Positions 1 through 11,074 of a DNA stretch of 31,380 bases are shown here, one piece after another. Position numbers and translations under genes: made by a program. Each line of letters opens with the position of its first letter. The first letter of the stretch is position 1. The stretch comes from Jaapia argillacea MUCL 33604. Taxonomy: Eukaryota; Basidiomycota; Agaricomycetes; Jaapiales; Jaapiaceae. The stretch lies in assembly GCA_000697665.1 (NCBI GenBank), contig KL197729.1, positions 354,828 through 386,207 on the forward strand, given 5' to 3'. The notes beneath the pieces were generated by a model. That model was not told where the DNA came from, searched no databases, and worked only from the letters and a program-made list of their open reading frames with translations.

Positions 1-47
1 CAGTGTAGATGGTTCGCGAGGACGCATCCCGTTGAGGGGGGGGTATT
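1..47 (+). mobile_element. 3' internal end of a Ty3/Gypsy element, truncated by the window edge
   Basis: This stretch matches, inverted, the sequence next to the LTR at the right end of the window (30890-30936). It ends in a run of eight G (a polypurine tract) directly before the LTR, which marks it as the 3' internal end of a plus-strand element. The rest of the element lies left of the window. Confidence 0.75.
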
Positions 48-442
48 TGTCACGGTTTCCATGAAGGATCCCACAATTCAACCCTAACCTAGAAGGTTCA
101 GTCTAGATCGTCGAACATAACAAGCGCCAGGTAGGTCATGTGATAGACACCTCCAGATTCCCCTGATGTCATGAAGAACATTCCAGAACTCCGTAGTAAG
201 TCCAGATTTCTCTGAGTTGCTGCGCACTACGCCGCAGTCATTCTAGATTTCTCCGAGTACGTCGTATGACCTAACTCAGGACCGTAACTCAGGATAGTTA
301 CTCAGGACTCGCAGTAGAAGCACGGGCGCAGCAGCCCCGCTTAGTGATAGACGCTTACATGTGCGTAGATAGATTGTGTATATATAGCTGGTGGAACTGG
401 GCGTAACACCCCAGCTTTCAGTTGGCTTTTTCTTTCTTGTCA
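48..442 (+). repeat. 3' LTR of a Gypsy element (family 2, left copy)
   Basis: The LTR starts TGTCACGG after the polypurine tract and ends TTGTCA. It is 395 bp and matches 30496-30889 in inverted orientation at roughly 95% by eye. The right boundary is where the two copies diverge (GATGA here, TGTGG there). A TATA-like box lies near 379 and points to the right, so read-through transcription from this LTR would run toward 7TM copy A. The differing flanks suggest the two LTR copies were inserted separately. Confidence 0.8.
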
Positions 443-810
443 GATGAATGGACGAAAGGGTATGGAGGGACTGACATGGGCCCCCAGCTCGTCATCACCG
501 TCGCCGTCGACGTCGACAACAGCATAAAGATTGCCGTGCCAGCCACTAATGCGCCTGCGACGCCCTCAGGCCTTCGCCGACAAGCCCGCTATCTCGCATC
601 GTTTCTGACAAGCCAAAATCGTCATCGTACCGCTTCTATCAAGTTTCTACCACGATCACCTACCTTATCACTGACAGACATGCTACAACTAACCAGGCGG
701 CGTGATGGTCTCACATCGCACAAAAATCCTCATCAAAGAGTGTTGATGATCAACTTTTATCGAATTCTCTGGACTGCCAGTGGTGTATGAACCAAACTCA
801 GTCATGACAT
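443..810. other. Upstream region of 7TM copy A
   Basis: No gene that I trust. Part of it (about 555-640) matches the region upstream of copy E (about 30160-30240, inverted), so it belongs to the duplicated unit rather than to the LTR. A short frame at 422-790 has only a TTG start and looks like chance. Confidence 0.5.
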
Positions 811-891
811 TCACCGGGTTCCGTTACCTTCATCTCGTGAATACTCTTATTCTCTGATTTCGCCTTCGCTGAGAGTCTCGTTGTTCTCATC
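811..891 (+). promoter_or_regulatory. Conserved upstream block of 7TM copy A
   Basis: About 80 bp directly before the ATG are strongly conserved in the same place before copies E (29864-29943) and D (27344-27418). The core reads GATTTCGCC-TCGC followed by AGAGTCT, preceded by CACCG-GT-CCGTTA. The surrounding spacer is less alike. This is probably the core promoter and 5' leader of the family; which proteins bind it is unknown. Confidence 0.5.
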
Positions 892-2444
892 ATGTGTGGC
901 GAGAGGAATTATCAAGTCAGTTCTTCTCAGTTTCGCTTCTTCTATTCTCGTGAAACTCTGCTTATTTCTACACACTGGTTGACAGACCTCTTTGACTTCT
1001 CTATGGGCGAGCAACATTCAATACTCTATCCTCCATGTAAATTGACGGCATTTGATTGTAGATTGCAGCCCTCCTATATGGTTCGTTTATCCCTGCAGTA
1101 GGAACTTTAAGCCACCAAGCTGACGTCATGAAGGCGCCTATCTTCCATTATTCCTCGGATCCGCGTATGTCTGCACCTACGTTCGCCTGAACAAGTACTT
1201 GTTGGCATTGGCCACTGTTATGTTTGCGCTTTGCACCGTCGAAGTGGTACTCGATTTTGCCATGGAGTTGTATACCCCCGAAATCGTTGCAAATTCGATT
1301 TGCACCAGGGGGGTCTGTCTTGGGTGCGATGGAGACACAGAGAGCCGCATCCATCAGGCCGACATCGACTACCTGCTCAGGGTGGGAGTTAATGCAGTAG
1401 GTGTGGTGAATCAGTGCGTGTGCAGTCTCCGCGTCGATCAGCCTCTCTCCTCACTTCAAAACATTGTTTAGGCTGATGGCGGATGGACTCCTAGTGAGTG
1501 GCTGAGTACACCTGCTACCCGAGCTGGTTTCAACCCCAAAGTAGATTTATCGAACCTTTGTCCTCTGGAAACCCCGTTTCTGGGTCGTCATCATCCCTAT
1601 TGCCACCCTTATGGGTACCGTTGGTGCTTACCCTCCATTTCCTGCACATGCGAGAACATGCTCACGACTCCTTTAGTGTGCGGCCTTTTATATGTCTATT
1701 TCTTTTTGCAGACGTATTTTATCCAGCTACGCGCGCCACTCAGCGAAACTACACCACCTCCGAAATGGATGAATTTTGCGGCTTTGCAACTCACCGTCCT
1801 CACAACCGAAGATGCACTAATAACAACCATGAACATTCTAACCACTGCCCTTGTAGGTACGCTCTCCAGCCCATTTCAGTTCTATGATCATTTCCTAGAA
1901 CTGCATTAGCCTTTCACATTTGGTGGTTGACGAGGGATTTGCGTAGGGCACTCGGAGAGAGAGCAACGAGGAAACACCATTGGGTTTTGACGATGATGTA
2001 GGTTCTCAAATCATCCTCTATACTGCGCTGAAGTTGAACATGCACTAGTCTTGAGTCCTGTGGGATATACACGATGGCGATCATCATCCACGTGTTGTGT
2101 GATTATCTAGACCCTGTTGAATTCAGCGTATGTGAGCCACCACCTGGTTTTGCAATGTACTAACAGAGCGGAACATCGATCGTAGGCTGTTGTAGAAGTT
2201 ATCTTGATCCAACTCACTGTAGGTTGCCCCTGAAAATACTCAGTTCATCAGCTGATTAGTGGTGTATCCCAATACGTAGGGAATAACCCCTACTCTCCTG
2301 ATTATCATGTTGGGACTGGGGAAGAGCGTCGATCATACACCGTTTCGCTATTCGGACGTGATCAACATTGATCCTCCTGTATCCCAACCACTGGAGGTTG
2401 GCAGCCCTGTCCCACTCTCGGATAGCATCGGTGCTGTGGATTAG
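892..2444 (+). CDS. Seven-transmembrane membrane protein, family copy A (intact)
   Basis: Hand-spliced model: join(892..915, 986..1006, 1062..1080, 1134..1413, 1472..1493, 1545..1623, 1677..1856, 1910..1997, 2049..2127, 2186..2218, 2280..2444), giving one open frame of 329 aa. All ten introns are 51-70 bp; nine are GT-AG and intron 2 has a GC donor (GCGAGC) where the other copies have GT. Hydrophobic segments lie near residues 13-34, 43-65, 103-125, 131-150, 187-210, 239-260 and 266-289. A C-x4-C-x2-C motif sits at residues 78, 83 and 86 in the loop after TM2. Family marks are ADGLL-(I/V)YR after TM3, IWW after TM5, an ES-GIY segment opening TM6 and GITPTL in TM7. I know this architecture from an expanded basidiomycete family of GPCR-like proteins of unknown function. 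Location in the plasma or an internal membrane is inferred. Confidence 0.8.
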
Positions 2445-3633
2445 ACGGTGAAATTAGATAGAAATAACCTCCCCCTCCAGTACGCCCTGTGTCTTACAGT
2501 CCGAGATAAAACTCAGCAGATGAATGCGATGGAGACGATTTGGGTATAGCGAAGTCTCTCCCGTGGTACTCACTAAGTATACGAGCTGAAGCTGCTGTGA
2601 TTGAACCACAAAGGCTCGTTCGAATCGGACACGGAAAATCTCCGCCCTTGAACGTAATCAAAATGGCATGACAATCTCACAACCTTCAGGCCAGAGACAT
2701 AGCTAGAGACGCAAGTGAGAAACCTGAGGCGCGCGACTGAAGAGTTGGAGCAGCAATGATTACCCAAAAACTCGGTCCGACGTTGTCTTGATACCTTGGT
2801 CCTCTGATGTTCTGGCGCTGACCAACAACGGCGGCACCCCACACCCTCTGTCCTCTTCGAAAGCGTCGCATAACAGCTCTTAGCATGTCATTTGGGCGAA
2901 GCTTCGAAGGCATGGCGCGCGAAGATATTTCTCAGCTGACAGTTCCCACCACCGCTTTCTTACCTTAGCCACGCTGGCGTCCCCCTGCTTGGCTTTGCAA
3001 AACCCACGGCACTCCTTGCCCCTTGTTGGAACTCCGCATCATTGCTTCCGGGCAGAAGTCTGATATGTTGGACCCTATCGCACCCAGTGTGGACGCACAA
3101 TAACGAGGAATCTCATCTTCGGTTGTTCGCGAAGCACCCGCATCGACTGTACCAAGTCATCGTCTCACATTTTCCTAGTCTATTGTGAGTTATTCTTGGC
3201 GGTTTCCTTAGATTGAACCCTTAAGATCATCAATTACCTTCCGCCTCGCCTCCGGATGGTGCCCTTTGTTCGATATTGCGTAGAATGCAGGCACCCTTAT
3301 CGGGTTACTTATGTCCAACATACGATGATTCCTTGATTTTGAAACCTCTGGAAGTACGTCGGTCCTCTCACCAAACACGTTCCTTTCGAGAAATATGTTT
3401 TCGCCCTCACTGGTTGCTAAAAGATGAAACCGTCCTGTATCCCGTTGATCCATGCACTGGCATAACACAGCCTCGTCTTCGCCCTCGTTCAGAATTGTTG
3501 TCTCTTTGAGAACATCGGCGATCATTTCGGCCTCCCTTCTCTTCACTACTACAAAGAACTCGACATAACCACCTTTCGCTACCACCCGCACACCCTCATT
3601 ACATGGTGTTGATCAGGTTGCTCCATCGCTTTC
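2445..3633. other. Spacer between 7TM copies A and B
   Basis: The first 250 bp or so match the downstream flank of copies B and E, so the duplicated unit extends past the stop codon. The rest shows no convincing gene. The longest frame (3208-3591, minus, 127 codons) begins with GTG, has no recognisable domain and no homologous partner in the other copies. Confidence 0.5.
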
Positions 3634-4523
3634 ATGTGTGGCAAGCAGAGTTACCATGTCAGTTCTTCCCACTTTCTGTTCTTCTATCCTCGTCTCCGCT
3701 CTTTCCCATCCATTTCACAGGCCTCAATTACTGCCATGTGGGTAAGTCACATCCACACCCTCACCTCGACGTAAACTTACGTGTTTCGGTCGCAGGCTGA
3801 AGCCCTCCTATATGGTTTGCCTACGTCTATCGTCCGAAACCAAATAGGCTAACAACACGAAGGCGCCTACCTTCCACTATTCCTCGGATGCACTTGCGTC
3901 TGCATCTACACTCGCCCAGACAAGTACTTGCTCGCAATATCCACCATTATGTTCGCGCTTTGCACAATCGAAGTGTTACTCAATTTCGCAACAGCGTTGC
4001 ATGCTCCTGAAATCGTGTCCAGTACGGTTTGTACTGCGGATGTTTGTATTACTTGTTATGCGGAAACGGAGAGCCGTGTCAATCAGATTAACATCCAAAC
4101 TCAACTTTGGATCGTAGTTGGTGTGGTTGGTGTTGTGAATCAGTGCGTGTTTAGATTCATCGATTGTTCGCTTGCCTGACATAGGAATGTTGCTTTAGGT
4201 TGATGGCTGACGGACTATTGGTGAGTGGTCGAGCAATATCTCGCACCCTACCTATGTCTTAACCAATCTTACCTTTATAGAACCTTTATCCTCTGGAAAT
4301 CAAATATATGGATCATCATAGTCCCCGTCGCCACCCTAATTGGTACAGCAGGTGCCTCCACTCACTCCCTCTGAGCCTTCAAGCAGAATTGCTCACGGGA
4401 TTCCTTCAGTGTGCGGTTTCTTTCAAGCCTCTGTCTTATCCAAAATATATTATATCCGCCTGAACGCCCCACTGGGCGAAACGACACCACCCCCGGAATG
4501 GGTGACATTAACGGCTTTACAAT

Positions 4524-4714
4524 ATAGCCTCAACGCGATCCAAGATGCGTTAGTCACTACGATCTTGTGCTGAAGGGCTGATGTCTTAGATAAACTTCGT
4601 TGCTGCGGAATGCTGCGGGTCAGAGGGTTCCTTCGAGGAGTGAAAGAAGGATGATATGTGTCGAGACGCAACTCCTCATAGCCTCAACGCGATCCAAGAT
4701 GCGTTACTCACTAC
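4524..4714. repeat. 37-bp direct repeat flanking a 117-bp filler insertion in exon 7 of copy B
   Basis: Positions 4524-4560 and 4678-4714 are identical but for one base. Between them lie 117 bp with no match to the other four copies. Removing one repeat plus the filler restores the family exon sequence across the junction (ACTAC then TACGAATG). This is the footprint of a staggered break filled in on both sides with foreign DNA captured between, or of a small mobile insert with a long target duplication. Confidence 0.8.
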
Positions 4715-5201
4715 TACGAATGTTCTAACCACCGCCCTGATCGGTACGTTCTCCATTGAACCCATTCCCAGTTCTATAGTCATACTGGAATAAATGTTAT
4801 TACATAGTCTCTCGAATTTGGTGGATGACGAAGGGCCTCCAGAAGACGCTCGGAAGGAAAGCGACTAGGAAGTACCGCCGAATTGTGACGATGATGTATG
4901 TATCTCATATCATTCATCTATCTATCTATCTCCCAATCGAGTTAATCGTGCAACAGTGTCGAGTCCGGCGGGATGTATGCGATGTCGGTCATCGCCCGAG
5001 TAATCTTCCTATACGTATACCCCGCCGATTTCTATGTACGTGAACCTCGCCCTAGGTCGTAATGGGTGTGTACTAAATAGAGGGGAATATCCATCACAGG
5101 CTATTCCTGGAGTAATCATGAACCAACTCACTGTAAGAGCCTCTGCGAGTCAATCAACAAATTTACGCCTGATAACTTGTGGTGTGTTCGGTATCTAGGG
5201 A

Positions 5202-5206
5202 ATAAC
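5202..5206. repeat. Target-site duplication ATAAC, left side
   Basis: ATAAC precedes the LTR here and recurs directly after the other LTR at 14986-14990. Both copies lie at the same point of the GGAATAAC-CCTAC sequence that opens the last exon of the 7TM family. Five bases is the normal Ty3/Gypsy duplication length. Confidence 0.95.
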
Positions 5207-5499
5207 TGTCAGCAACAAACAACAACAGGGATGTGACTGGCAGCAGCGCTGGATGAAGAGTGCGAGTAGCGATCAAGGAGTAATGAGGTCGACCGATGAC
5301 ACACAAGAGTGGCTGGTTTGGAATAGACCAGCTCAAGACTGGGGTTTGCATTAAGATGGTACAAGCTTATATACTACATGACTGGCTAAGAATAGTCTGA
5401 TGGTGCAATAAGGCGTCATACTGAGATCTTAATGCTACTGGTCAGAATACTAACGAATGTTCTACAGGTCAGGTGATCAAAAGTAAAAAGAATGTGACA
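5207..5499 (-). repeat. 3' LTR of the full-length Gypsy element
   Basis: It is 293 bp and bounded by the inverted repeats TGTCA and TGACA. On the minus strand the run of purines at 5516-5500 (GAGAGGGGGG) precedes it, as expected for a polypurine tract before a 3' LTR. It is almost identical to the LTR at 14692-14985. Confidence 0.95.
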
Positions 5500-5525
5500 T
5501 TACCCCCCTCTCAAGGTCCATGTCC

Positions 5526-8500
5526 TCATGGATCATCATTAAGGTCCAAAACGTCAACAGGCAACATCCGAACCTGCAGGGAACACAGTATCAGTCTTTC
5601 GGGTGGCCTGTAAGCCGGATGTTCCCAATGGAACTTCTTCATCAAATCCTCCCTCTGCTCCTTCACGAACTTCCAATCCATCCATTGATTATCGCCAGAA
5701 GGTTGACCCTTCCATTTTACCATATATTGAATACTGCCATTGTGTTCGCGATATTGGGTAAGAGCTTCGATCTCTTGCTCAGAACCATCACTGACAACAG
5801 CAGGCGGAGGTGGGGGTTGTTTCTGGTTTGCAAATTCGCCTTCCCTATATGGACGGAAGTAGGCTTCGTTAAAGACAGGGTGGATACGTCGTTTCTTCCA
5901 CTTGGTAGGAAGAGCGAGTTTGTAAGTGGATCCATGTTGTTTTATGATTTTAAAGGGGCCATATCGTTTGTCGTCCAACTTCTTCATTGGGTGATCTGTC
6001 GTAATATTCGTAGCTTCCAACCAGACCATATCGCCAATCTTGAATTGATACGAGTCAGACTTCTTTCGATCGTAATAAAGCTTCATTTGTTCTTGCGCTT
6101 TGGCCATTGCGGCCTTAGCGTCGTCCCAAGTTCGGTGCATGCGATCGTGGAAATCCTGTACTGACTCGTTGTTTGCCTTTCGGCGGTAATTGACTCCAGT
6201 CCAGGGGTGTCGGCCGTATAGTAAATAGAAAGGAGAGTATCCCGTAGTGGAGTGTGGTTTATTGTTATATGCAAACTCGGCCTGGGAAATCCAATCGTAC
6301 CAGTCATCCTGCAAATGATTGATGAATATGCGGAGGTAAAGTTCGACCTCTTGGTTTGCGTGTTCAGTTTGTCCATTCGTTTGCAGATGATAGGCGGTGG
6401 ATGGATTCATGCTGATTCCCATGAGGCTGTGGAGCTCCTTCATGAAGTTCGACACGAACTGCGTTCCTCGGTCACTAACGACTTTTCGGGGATAGCCGAA
6501 CTCGCACCACCACCTATCGCGGAAGAGTCGAGCTACTCCAGGTGCAGATAATTCCGTGGTGATGGGAAGAAGTTGTATATTCTTGGCTAGGTGATCGGTG
6601 ATGACGAGAAGAGCATCACATCCTTTGGAAACAGGTAATGGACCAATGATATCGATCCCGATGATTTCTCCAGGTGAATCTGGTATTTGATTTGGGTGTA
6701 AAGGAGCGTGTGTAGCACCTTGACGAGGTTTTGCGCGTTGACAGTCGACACATCCCTTGACGTATTTCTTGACATCGTATTGAATCGTGGGCCACCAATA
6801 ATCTCGTGTGATCAATTGATGTGTTTTGGCGGCGCCAGGATGTCCTGCTTCGGGTACGTCGTGATGATGTCGAATGATTTCTTCGCGAATCATTGGGTCT
6901 TTCGGTACGTATATTCTATCTTTCCATTCTATTATTCCGTCATGCTCCTCGAAGCCTGGCTTCTTTGTTTGAAGAGCAATCTCCACCGATTTATCTGTTT
7001 TCCTTCTAGCGTGTTTTATCATTCCCAGGATGGCAGTGTCACTTCCTTCAAATACGATCTCGTTGGATCTCATCCAATGTTGGAACCAATGTGGTTTTAG
7101 CATGGTGATGTCCTTATTGTCATCTTCTCTTCCGTCGTCATGATCGATGCGACGAGACAATAAGTTGGCTTTGGTGTTCTCCTTGCCGGCTTTATGTTGA
7201 AGAGTAAAGTGATACTCAGCCAACTCCGTGTACCAACGTGCTTGTCTTTGGTTGAGTTTCTGCGGAGATCGAAAATATGTAAGGTTTTGGTGATCGGTGA
7301 GAACTTCGAATTCTTGTTCTGCACTGAGAAGGTAGTGATGCCATTCCCTGAGGGCTTTCATTATTGCAAGCATTTCTTTGTCGTAAATTTCGTAATTTCG
7401 TTCAGCATCGTTCATGAATTTGGACATGAAAGCGATCAGAACCCATTTTCCTTCTTGATGCTGTGAGAGCACGGCTCCTACGGCATAATTGGAAGCATCC
7501 GTTTCCACACGATACTTGTCAGTGTTGGTCGGGTGATGAAGGACGGGTGTGGATGTAATCACTGTTTTCAGCTTTTCAAAAGCTTGTTGTTGACTGTCCA
7601 TCCAGCGGAAGTCGGTTTTACCAGTGAGATCATTTAAGGGTCGTGCGATCTCACTAAACCCTTTGATGAATCGTCGGTAGAAGTTGCAAAAACCAAGGAA
7701 GGATTGAACATCTCGTTTGGACTTCGGCAAAGGCCATCCGAGTACTCCCTGAACTTTGACCGGGTCGAGAGAGATTTGTCCTGCAGATATGATATGTCCT
7801 AAATATTCCACGGTTTCCTTCTCGAATTCGCATTTCTCCGGTTTGAGATATAATTTATGTTGTCAAAGAATCTCCAGAACTTGCCTGGTGACTTGACGAT
7901 TTTCCTCCAGGGTCTTGGTGAATATTAATATGTCATCCATGTAGACGATGACATGACCTTCGTTGATTAATTCACGGAAGATTTCGTTCATCATGGTTTG
8001 AAACGTGGCGGGGGAATTGGTTGACCCGAAGAACATTACTAGAGGTTCGAACAATCCTCGATTTGTCCTAAAGGCTGCCTTCCATTCGTCTCCTTCCTTG
8101 ATACGGATATTATTGTATCCCCAGCGAACATCCAATTTCGTGAAGTATTTGGCGTCTTTTAGTTTATCAAACAGTTCTCCAATGAGTGGAAGCGGATAAC
8201 GATTCTTGATCGTCATCTCATTAAGTTTTTGGTAGTCCTGTACCGGTCTGAGTCATCCATCCTTCTTCTTGACAAAGAAGAAAGGTGAGGCCATAGGCGA
8301 TTTGGAAGGTCTGATACGTCCTGTTTTCAGATTTTCTTCCAGAAACTCGTCAAGTTCCCTTTGTTCGCTTGGCAACAATGGGTACAGTTTGCAGTCTGTG
8401 GGTTTGGAACCTGGTTTAAGCTCTATGGCGTGATCCCAGATCCGTGAGTCAGGAGTGTTTTCAAAATCCTCCTTGGTAAAGACGTCCACGAAGTCGTGAA

Positions 8501-9523
8501 ACTGTGGAGATACAATCTCCTTCCAATGCTTCTTTTCACGTTTTGCTTCTGCGTCAATAGCCAATTGTGTTGACAATGTGCCAGTGGCTCGTGCGAAATT
8601 AGGTCGAAAGTGAGTAACAAAGACTCTATCTCCCCTCTTAAGGTGAGATTCCAGATCACCACTGTCATCGTCGGGGAAGTCAACCAAATCCAGTCCCAGA
8701 CTGTGCCCAACGTCCGCTCGCCGTAAGAGGACAGGAGTCATTCCACAAACAGAAGGGCAGTGATTAAAAACGAGAGTGTTATCAATCCAATTGATATCAG
8801 GATTATGCTTGGTAAGCCAGTCATATCCTATAAAGATATTATGACGTGCCAGTGTAGTTACACACAGAGATATCAACTCCGTATGTCCAAACATTTCCAG
8901 CTCGACTTGGCAATATCGAGTAATGGAGGTTGAATTACGAGTGCCGTCGGTATTGTAAACGGCTGCAGGCCTGGCAAATTCGATGGTGTCCAGACCAAGT
9001 TTGTCAACGTACTTGGCGTCGATTGCCAAGAAGGTACAGCCTGAGTCTATCAGGGCTTTCTCGGAGTAGACTTCTTGAGTCTGAAGGTTTTTGATCCGTA
9101 CGTCAACGTCCAACTCAAACCCTTGGTTCTTAGTGGTTTTACAGATCAAACAATACTTGCAGGGTTCCCGCAACTCGGCTATCACTTCCACAGGATCGTG
9201 TGAGGACATCAATTCCCTGAGGATCTGCGGCGATGCGACTTCCGAACGTCTAGCTCTGGGAGTCCATCAGCGGAGCATAGCGAGTTGATCTTTTTGACTA
9301 CGCTCCTTCATAGAAGACCAAAACTGCTCAGCAGTTTGGGTGTGTAGTTGTTTTAGCGAAGTCTTATCAAGTCCGACGCCTGTAGGAGAGTCAGGGATTA
9401 GATTCACCGTGGTACCAGTATCTAATTCTATGGTACTGTCCGTATGCAATGCGTTATTATAATTTAACGGTGAGTATCTAGAGCCTGAAGAAAGAATGTC
9501 CTGTCGATAATTGACATCGTTAA
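5526..9523 (-). pseudogene. Gypsy Pol polyprotein, broken by in-frame stops
   Basis: One reading frame (-1 relative to Gag) runs from the end of Gag to 5526, stopped at 9269-9267, 8255-8253 and 7865-7863, all TGA. At the latter two, family alignment predicts arginine, so a CGA-to-TGA change fits. Order of domains: retroviral-type aspartic protease with DSGC near 9050 (DSGA/DTGA is usual); reverse transcriptase with [11 protein letters not shown] and YMDD at about 7943-7932; RNase H with TDASNYAVGAVLSQ; integrase with an HHCC zinc region (CVDC) and a D-D-E core (VSDRGTQF, then GQTEHANQE); and a chromodomain-like end (QYMVKWKG). RNase H reads KANLLSRR where KADALSRR is typical, a probable lost aspartate. 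Non-functional as it stands. Confidence 0.93.
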
Positions 9524-10732
9524 CTATCGACTGGGATAAAAAGACTGAGGTATCACAGAGGGATCGTCTGGGAGAGAATTAGGGTCATCTTCTTCGTCTA
9601 CATACTCCGTAGCTACTTGGTCCATCTGTTCCTGTTTTTGGGCGTTTTCGTAGTCCATTTCCTCGATGTTTGCTTTTTGATTTATTAAGTCCAGAAGGTT
9701 GCGGATTTCCACCAGTTCTTCTGGTGTATACTGCACGAACATTTCCTGAGAACGTTCCACCATGGGACATTTCAGTTGTGGGCAATCTTGTGCGAAGTGG
9801 CCTTTCTGTTGGCAGTTATAGCAAACTGCTGATGCACGTGTGCGACTTAAGTCCATTGGCTGACCACTGCCTCCGAACATTACGCCCGTGCCGGTTCTCT
9901 GGTTTTGCGTGTTCTGGCCGGATCCAGATTGTGATGGTGGGGGTCCATGTGGTGGTTGATACTGTTGTGGGGTGAATTGTCGAGGAGGTTGACCGCGTTG
10001 TACGAATACTGTTTGGGGGCGAGGGACAAAGGGACGAGCCTGGGCCGAGAGTTGGTTCTGATGATGCTGCGCTTTGAACTGCCACATCGCTTCGTCGATC
10101 CAGATGATCCAAGCACCATAATCAATGAACCCGGTTGGTGGTTTCGTGATTCCTGTCTCTATCTTCCTGATGATTTCCGTATTTACATTTCGCTTGAAGT
10201 TGTCGATGTGGAATGCATCTGGAAGGGTGAGTTTGGCTTCTAGGACAAAGCGATTGTAGTCGGTGAGGTATTCATCAGTGGTCCGATTTCCCTGTTTGGT
10301 TTCTAGCATGCGAATGCAGGCCTTCTCTTCCCAATTAATTTCTCCGAATCGCTCGTCGAGCACTCCAAGAAATCGGTCCCACGTTAAAACCTGTTCGAGA
10401 CGAGCGACTTCGGCAGCATCGGGCGGTGTTTTTGCCTTTTCTGCCGCAAGTAATCCTTCATGTTGTGTCCATTGGGTTCGGATGTGTTTCCTCCATGTTG
10501 ACGCTTCCCCACGGAGTAAGGAAGTGACATACAGGAACTTGGCTTTGTCGGTTCCGTATGCCTTGGTGTTGGCGTCGATGTAAGCAATGACATTGTCGCG
10601 CCAATCATCATACTCCTTTTTGTCTCCGTCATAATGTCCTGGTGCCGCAATTTTCTCTACTTTCAAATTGGAACCCCTTAGGGTATCGAGAAGTTGATTG
10701 AACTGGGCATCTGTCATCTGTACGGCAGCCAT
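9524..10732 (-). CDS. Gypsy Gag (capsid/nucleocapsid)
   Basis: 402 codons from the first ATG in the frame. The N-terminal half has the retrotrans_gag-type signature of these elements (a YDGDKKEYDDWRD stretch and a WRKHIRTQW helix). A CCHC zinc knuckle, C-x2-C-x4-H-x4-C, lies at about 9831-9787. A proline- and glutamine-rich linker separates the two, and the tail is acidic. The frame stays open upstream to 11074 as an acidic, then proline-rich extension without an ATG, so the real N-terminus may be longer. Pol follows in the -1 frame with overlap. I see no canonical X-XXY-YYZ slippery heptamer at the junction. Confidence 0.9.
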   Translation of the reverse strand: MAAVQMTDAQFNQLLDTLRGSNLKVEKIAAPGHYDGDKKEYDDWRDNVIAYIDANTKAYGTDKAKFLYVTSLLRGEASTWRKHIRTQWTQHEGLLAAEKAKTPPDAAEVARLEQVLTWDRFLGVLDERFGEINWEEKACIRMLETKQGNRTTDEYLTDYNRFVLEAKLTLPDAFHIDNFKRNVNTEIIRKIETGITKPPTGFIDYGAWIIWIDEAMWQFKAQHHQNQLSAQARPFVPRPQTVFVQRGQPPRQFTPQQYQPPHGPPPSQSGSGQNTQNQRTGTGVMFGGSGQPMDLSRTRASAVCYNCQQKGHFAQDCPQLKCPMVERSQEMFVQYTPEELVEIRNLLDLINQKANIEEMDYENAQKQEQMDQVATEYVDEEDDPNSLPDDPSVIPQSFYPSR

Positions 10733-11074
10733 GATGGGTGGTAATTGGGTGGCCGGTGGAAGAAGAGGTGTTAATGTGGAAAAGGGTGCGGTTAGAGGTG
10801 TTTGGGGTAATGGGATTCGTGTGGGTGTGGGTGGTGTTGTTGGTGACGGTATTCCCGGTGGTCGGTTAGTAGGGATCTCTGGTGACGATTCTAATTCGAT
10901 AGACAGTGCTCGACGATATCCAGCTCTAGCTCCTATGAATTGAGCGAGAGGTGTGACTGGTCTTTCGGTGTCCTCGTCAGGTTCGTCTTCGTCGTCGCTG
11001 TCACCCTCAAAGGTATATCTGTTTGGGCAGGGGGACTCTTGACAAAGGGTTTCGACTGCTTCGTCGTTGAAGTT
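10733..11074 (-). other. Open upstream extension of the Gag frame
   Basis: The Gag frame is open for 114 codons before its first ATG. The encoded stretch starts acidic (several D/E-rich runs around GDSDEDEPDED) and becomes proline/threonine-rich next to Gag, which is not typical of noncoding DNA. It ends upstream at TAG (11077-11075), read on the minus strand as ACCTAG, which could be a mutated CAG codon or a splice acceptor. I cannot choose between these. Confidence 0.45.

Larger units (their letters stand above)
3634..5206 (+). pseudogene. 7TM family copy B, 5' part (pseudogene, split by the Gypsy element)
   Basis: The same exon pattern as copy A is present: 3634..3657, 3721..3741, 3796..3814, 3863..4142, 4199..4220, exon 6 near 4273, exon 7 from 4410, then 4808..4895, 4957..5035, 5100..5132 and the start of exon 11 at 5199. 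Three lesions are visible. The acceptor before exon 6 has lost its AG; the next AG (4279-4280) would shift the frame. Exon 7 carries a 154-bp insertion with an in-frame TGA just after 4560. Exon 11 is cut after eight bases by the retrotransposon at 5207. Remaining exons still keep their frames and splice sites, so decay is fairly recent. The 3' end of the gene resumes at 14986. Confidence 0.88.

Noticed and set aside
3208-3591. 127-codon minus-strand frame between copies A and B
   Set aside because: GTG start, no domain, no counterpart at the other copies.
5520-6164. 214-codon plus-strand frame
   Set aside because: It lies antisense to the chromodomain/integrase end of Pol and has no domain of its own.
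9524-9560. -1 frameshift slippery site between Gag and Pol
   Set aside because: The T-rich stretch (TCTTTTTATCC) does not place a canonical heptamer in the Gag frame; the -1 relation alone is reported.
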